Positions 6,283-9,081 of a stretch of 9,081 bases of DNA are shown here, piece by piece (position 1 is the first letter of the stretch; each line of letters opens with the position of its first letter). Position numbers and translations under genes: made by a program. This DNA is from a halophilic archaeon J07HX64 (GTDB taxonomy: Archaea; Halobacteriota; Halobacteria; Halobacteriales; Haloarculaceae), in contig KE356579.1 in the NCBI GenBank assembly GCA_000416085.1, positions 799,785 through 808,865 of the forward strand, in the 5' to 3' direction. The notes beneath the pieces are model-generated. The model had not been told where the DNA came from. It saw only the letters and a program-made list of their open reading frames with translations, and searched no databases.

Positions 6283-6426
6283 ACGCCTTTAGTTTAGTTT
6301 TTGTTACGCATTAACGTTCTGGAGCGTGCCGTCGACTCTCGACAGCGCGCCGCCCGGAGACCGTGTCACTCTGTCCAGACAGGTAACACAGTGTCCACCG
6401 GGGACCGCGAGGGTCGTGGGGTCCCG
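6283..6426. other. Intergenic region upstream of the solenoid/zinc-ribbon gene
   Basis: No gene. The left end carries the A/T-rich tract TTTAGTTTAGTTTTTG (6287-6302), containing TTTAG twice in tandem; on the coding (minus) strand this is an A-rich tract directly before the start codon. A TATA-like TTAATG (minus strand, 6309-6314) lies about 29 bases before the ATG at 6282 and is a plausible but weak promoter. A 5-bp hairpin GTCGA-CTC-TCGAC is at 6331-6343. Confidence 0.4.
6309..6314 (-). promoter_or_regulatory. Possible TATA box of the solenoid/zinc-ribbon gene
   Basis: TTAATG on the minus strand is centred about 29 bases before the ATG at 6282. The match to a haloarchaeal TATA element is only fair, but it sits in the sole A/T-rich stretch of this intergenic region. 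If real, the 317-residue gene can be transcribed apart from the AIM24-type gene upstream. Confidence 0.3.
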
Positions 6427-7104
6427 TCAGGAGTCTCCGGTGGGTATGTGCGGGCTGAGGAACGACGCGAGCGCCTCCAGGTCACGGGTCTGGTACCAGG
6501 CGGTGCCCGGGCCGGTGAACTCGAAGACGAGCCCCTCGCCGCTCAGCATCCGTGACTTGAGACCGCCGACCGACCGGGTCGTGTATTCGATGCTGTCGTC
6601 CCAGGCGATCAGGTGCTCGTTGTCCAGAACGTAGGACTCGTTGCGCCCCAGTTCGAGTTTCTCGAGACCACCGTAGGCGTCGATAAACGCCGTGCCGGTT
6701 CCCCGTAGCGCCAGCGGTGTCAGACCGGCCTCGCCGATGACCGATTTTATACCTCCGATCTCCGAGTCGACCTCGATACCGTCTGACCCGGCGAGAAAGG
6801 CCCCGTCGGTCGAGTACAGCGTCTCGCCCCGGAGCTCGTGGGACATCACGTCACCGGGAGAGGGCGGCGCCAGTGTCACCTGCCCCGGTCCGTCCTCCGC
6901 GACAAAGTTGTTTACAAACGCCGACTCCCCACCGAGCATCGACTTCGCCGACCCGAGCAGTCCGTCACCACTCGACTCTGTCTGCACCGAGACGCTGGTC
7001 GAGTGACCGACCATCGCACCCGGTTCGGCCTGTATCGACTCCCCTCTCTCCAGGGAAACAATCAGATGTGTGTACGACGGTTTGTGTGTGAACTCGTAAT
7101 CCAT
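6427..7104 (-). CDS. AIM24/TIGR00266 family protein
   Basis: A 225-residue protein of the TIGR00266/AIM24 family, widespread in bacteria and archaea and related to mitochondrial AIM24. The fold is all-beta and the biochemical function is unknown; eukaryotic AIM24 affects inner-membrane organisation. Family features seen: an N-terminus of M-x-Y-x-F...PSY, GESIQAEPGAMV (21-32), a Gly/Ser-rich loop ending in GGESAFVNNFVAEDG (58-72), PPSPGDV (80-86), GSDGIEV (106-112), GRNESYVLDNEHLIAWDDS (153-171) and SGEGLVFEFTGPGTAWYQTR (188-207). Length is normal and no membrane segment is evident. I chose the ATG at 7104 rather than the in-frame GTG at 7119 (which adds MSEVT). The family usually begins at this point, and the TATA-like box at 7137-7144 would place transcription start near 7113-7115, downstream of the GTG. 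It lies between aconitase (upstream, 149 bases) and the solenoid/zinc-ribbon gene (downstream), all on the minus strand. Confidence 0.9.
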   Translation of the reverse strand: MDYEFTHKPSYTHLIVSLERGESIQAEPGAMVGHSTSVSVQTESSGDGLLGSAKSMLGGESAFVNNFVAEDGPGQVTLAPPSPGDVMSHELRGETLYSTDGAFLAGSDGIEVDSEIGGIKSVIGEAGLTPLALRGTGTAFIDAYGGLEKLELGRNESYVLDNEHLIAWDDSIEYTTRSVGGLKSRMLSGEGLVFEFTGPGTAWYQTRDLEALASFLSPHIPTGDS

Positions 7105-7136
7105 TGTGACTTCACTCACACGTTGGCAGAGAACAC

Positions 7137-7144
7137 ATATAAAT
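7137..7144 (-). promoter_or_regulatory. Putative TATA box of the AIM24-type gene
   Basis: ATTTATAT on the minus strand is the best TATA match in the window. Initiation 25-27 bases downstream gives a leader of about 10 bases before the ATG at 7104. This indicates that the gene has its own promoter and is not only read through from aconitase. Confidence 0.55.
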
Positions 7145-7253
7145 CTGCTAGCGGTGTATCCGGGTCAGAAACAACTGTCACAGTCCGGGGGGGATCAACG
7201 GCAAGGGGACGCTGCCGGACTCGCTGTGGGCTGGGGTCGTATCCTCACGACGG
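7145..7253. other. Gap between aconitase and the AIM24-type gene
   Basis: No gene. It contains a short perfect palindrome ACTGT-C-ACAGT (7174-7184), about 30-37 bases upstream of the AIM24 TATA box. On the minus strand this is followed by TTGTTTC, which could be a weak archaeal termination signal for aconitase or a binding site for the AIM24 promoter. Neither can be settled from the sequence. Confidence 0.35.
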
Positions 7254-9081
7254 TCAGTCGTCGGCAGGTGCGGCGCCGCCACCCTCGTGTTGCTGTCTGA
7301 CGTAGGAGAGTTTGCCGCCGGCCGCGAGGATGTCGCGCTCGCGCTCACTCGCGTCGAGCGTACCGGTGCCCTCCCAGTCGCCGTTGACGCGGAAGGTAAA
7401 CTCCTCCTGACCGGAGCGGACAGCCGTCGCGATGTCGTCGACCACCTCGACCTGGTCGCCCTGGTTGATCTGCTCGTAGTCGGTCTCGTCGATCTCGAGC
7501 GGTAGCAGGCCGAAGTTGAACAGGTTGGCGCGGTGGATGCGGGCGAAACTCTGTGCGAGGACCCCCTCGACACCGAGGTACATCGGGCACAGCGCGGCGT
7601 GCTCGCGCGAGGAGCCCTGGCCGTAGTTCTCGCCGGCGACGAGGAACCCGCCGTTACTCGCAAGCGCCCGGTCGGCAAACGTGTCGTCGACACGCGAGAG
7701 GGTAAACTCCGACAGTTTGGGGATGTTCGACCGGTACATCAGGATGTCCTGTGTCGCAGGGATGATGTGGTCGGTCGTGATGTTGTCACCCATCTTCAGT
7801 AGTGTCGGCCCCTCGAGGTCGGCGTCGAGCGGGTCCTTCAGCGGTACGTCGCTGATGTTTGGCCCCTTTATTAGCTGGTCGTCGATAGACTCCTGAGGCT
7901 CGATCAGGTCGTTCTCGGCGCCCTCGTACTTGCCGGGGAGCTCGTAGCCTGGCGGTTCGATGTCGGCGTCGAGGTCACGGGGGTCGGTTATCTCCCCCGT
8001 CAGGGCGGTTGCGGCGGCAACCTCGGGCGAGCAGAGATAGACGTTGTCCTCCTCGATACCGGAGCGGCCCTCGAAGTTCCGGTTGAACGTGCGCACGCTG
8101 ACCGAGTCACTGCCGGGGACGTGACCGATACCGATACAGGCTCCACAGGTCGCCTCGGAGAAGTTGACACCGGCAGCCATCAGTTCGGCGGTCCAGCCAC
8201 CACGTGCGAGCATCTCGCTCGCCTTTTTCGAGCCCGGCGCGACTATCATCTCGGTCGACATGTCGAGACTCCGGCCCTCGAGCATCTTCGCGGCCGGCAG
8301 GATGTCCTCGTAGGCACCGTTCGTGCAGGAGCCGATTATCACCTGGTCGACCTCGGTGCCGGCGGCCTCGCGCGCCGGGACGACGTTGTCAGGCATCGAC
8401 GGCTCCGCGATCAGCGGCTCCAGCTCCGAGAGGTCGACCGTCAGCGAGTCGTGGTACTCGGCGTCCGCGTCGGGCTGGAGTTCGACGAACTCCTCGGACC
8501 GGCCAACCTGTTCCAGGTACTCGCGGGTCCGGTCGTCGGTGGGGAACAGACTCGAGGTCGCCCCGAGTTCCGTCCCCATGTTGGTGATGGTCATCCGCTC
8601 GGGTGCGGTGAGCGTCTCGACACCGGGACCCGTGTACTCGAATATCCTGCCGACACCACCTTTCACCGAGAGCCGACGGAGCAATCCGAGGATAATATCC
8701 TTTGCGGTCGCCCAGCCGGGGAGCTCACCCTCCAGGCGGACCTCGACGATCTCGGGCATCTCGATGTAGTAAGCACCGCCGCCCATCGCCACGGCAACGT
8801 CGAGCCCGCCGGACCCGATCGCGAGCTGGCCGAGCCCCCCTGGTGTGGGCGTGTGTGAGTCCGAACCCAGCAGCGTCTTTCCGGGTGCGGCGAAGTTCTC
8901 GCGGTGGACGTTGTGACAGATACCGTTCCCCGGACGCGAAAAGTGCGCCCCGTACGTGCCCGCCGCGGAGCGCAGGAACTTGTGGTCGTCGGTATTTTTA
9001 AAGTCAAACTGGTATGTCTGGTGGTCACAGTACTGCGCGGCGAGCTCGGACTGGACCTCGTCGAGCCCGAGCGCCTCGAAC
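7254..9081 (-). CDS. acn: Aconitate hydratase (aconitase), N-terminus beyond the window edge
   Basis: This enzyme interconverts citrate and isocitrate through cis-aconitate with a [4Fe-4S] cluster, in the citric acid cycle in the cytoplasm. The frame is open to the right edge: 96 further codons precede the internal ATG at 8792, giving 608 visible residues. The single-chain family of this type is roughly 650 long, so about 45 N-terminal residues are missing. The edge segment carries the aconitase motifs RPGNGICHNVHRENF, PGKTLLGSDSHTPT and GGLDVAMAMGGGAYY. Further along are TNMGTELGATSSLFP, GSCTNGAYED (cluster Cys 252) and SEATCGACIGIGHVPG (cluster Cys 312 and 315), numbered from the first complete visible codon. 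The swivel domain has GDNITTDHIIPA and NYGQGSSREHAA (substrate-binding Ser/Arg). All key residues are present, so it should be active. Calling a start at 8792 would cut off the conserved N-terminal active-site region. LeuC/LeuD homologues are excluded by the fused, full-length single-chain layout. Confidence 0.96.
   Translation of the reverse strand, partial: FEALGLDEVQSELAAQYCDHQTYQFDFKNTDDHKFLRSAAGTYGAHFSRPGNGICHNVHRENFAAPGKTLLGSDSHTPTPGGLGQLAIGSGGLDVAVAMGGGAYYIEMPEIVEVRLEGELPGWATAKDIILGLLRRLSVKGGVGRIFEYTGPGVETLTAPERMTITNMGTELGATSSLFPTDDRTREYLEQVGRSEEFVELQPDADAEYHDSLTVDLSELEPLIAEPSMPDNVVPAREAAGTEVDQVIIGSCTNGAYEDILPAAKMLEGRSLDMSTEMIVAPGSKKASEMLARGGWTAELMAAGVNFSEATCGACIGIGHVPGSDSVSVRTFNRNFEGRSGIEEDNVYLCSPEVAAATALTGEITDPRDLDADIEPPGYELPGKYEGAENDLIEPQESIDDQLIKGPNISDVPLKDPLDADLEGPTLLKMGDNITTDHIIPATQDILMYRSNIPKLSEFTLSRVDDTFADRALASNGGFLVAGENYGQGSSREHAALCPMYLGVEGVLAQSFARIHRANLFNFGLLPLEIDETDYEQINQGDQVEVVDDIATAVRSGQEEFTFRVNGDWEGTGTLDASERERDILAAGGKLSYVRQQHEGGGAAPADD

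Noticed and set aside
6331..6343. GTCGA-CTC-TCGAC hairpin
   Set aside because: Only a 5-bp stem, and GTCGA is very common in haloarchaeal DNA; no T-run or positional support.
7105..7119. GTG start for the AIM24-type protein, adding MSEVT
   Set aside because: The TATA-like box at 7137-7144 would start transcription downstream of this GTG, and the family normally begins with M-x-Y-x-(F/I) as at 7104.
8121..8858. 245-residue plus-strand open frame opposite aconitase
   Set aside because: Rich in Arg, His and Gly. It lies wholly within the aconitase coding region, whose catalytic motifs are intact; long antisense frames are expected in GC-rich DNA.
1..9081. CRISPR arrays, tRNA or rRNA genes, insertion sequences, integrase or toxin-antitoxin genes
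   Set aside because: I looked on both strands and saw no regularly spaced repeats, cloverleaf or rRNA sequence, terminal inverted repeats with a transposase, or recognisable toxin/antitoxin motif.

Overview
The window looks like chromosomal DNA of a halophilic archaeon (class Halobacteria). It is GC-rich with a strong G/C third-position bias, and the soluble proteins are rich in Asp and Glu. Start codons are often preceded at about 25-29 bases by A/T-rich TATA-like boxes rather than by Shine-Dalgarno sites, which fits leaderless archaeal transcripts. Protein families (fused MoeA, TIGR00266/AIM24 protein, single-chain aconitase, oligosaccharide flippase) agree with this. There is no RNA gene, CRISPR array, insertion sequence or integrase.

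Layout, left to right. Positions 1-220 hold no convincing gene. On the minus strand follow a long MoeA with a C-terminal periplasmic-binding-protein-like domain (221-2200) and a PP2C-type Ser/Thr protein phosphatase (2452-3186). The intergenic region 3187-3404 is divergent and contains a striking 44-bp near-palindrome plus a second, overlapping inverted repeat that reaches the TATA box of a 65-residue membrane protein gene (3405-3602, plus). Next on the plus strand is a 495-residue multi-spanning polysaccharide/oligosaccharide flippase (3752-5239). Convergent to it, on the minus strand, are a 317-residue protein with a repetitive beta-solenoid-like N-terminus and a C-terminal zinc ribbon (5329-6282), an AIM24/TIGR00266 protein (6427-7104), and an aconitate hydratase whose N-terminus lies beyond the right edge (7254-9081).

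How the genes relate. Most are separated by 90-230 bases and appear to have their own promoters, so this is not one tight operon. MoeA serves molybdenum/tungsten cofactor synthesis, aconitase the citric acid cycle, PP2C signalling, and the flippase cell-surface glycan export. The two genes most likely to be related are the solenoid/zinc-ribbon gene and the AIM24 gene: same strand, adjacent, both beta-rich and without enzymatic motifs. The most unusual features are the palindrome pair at 3325-3378 and the architecture of the 317-residue protein. I do not see a clear defence system or other obviously new multi-gene system.
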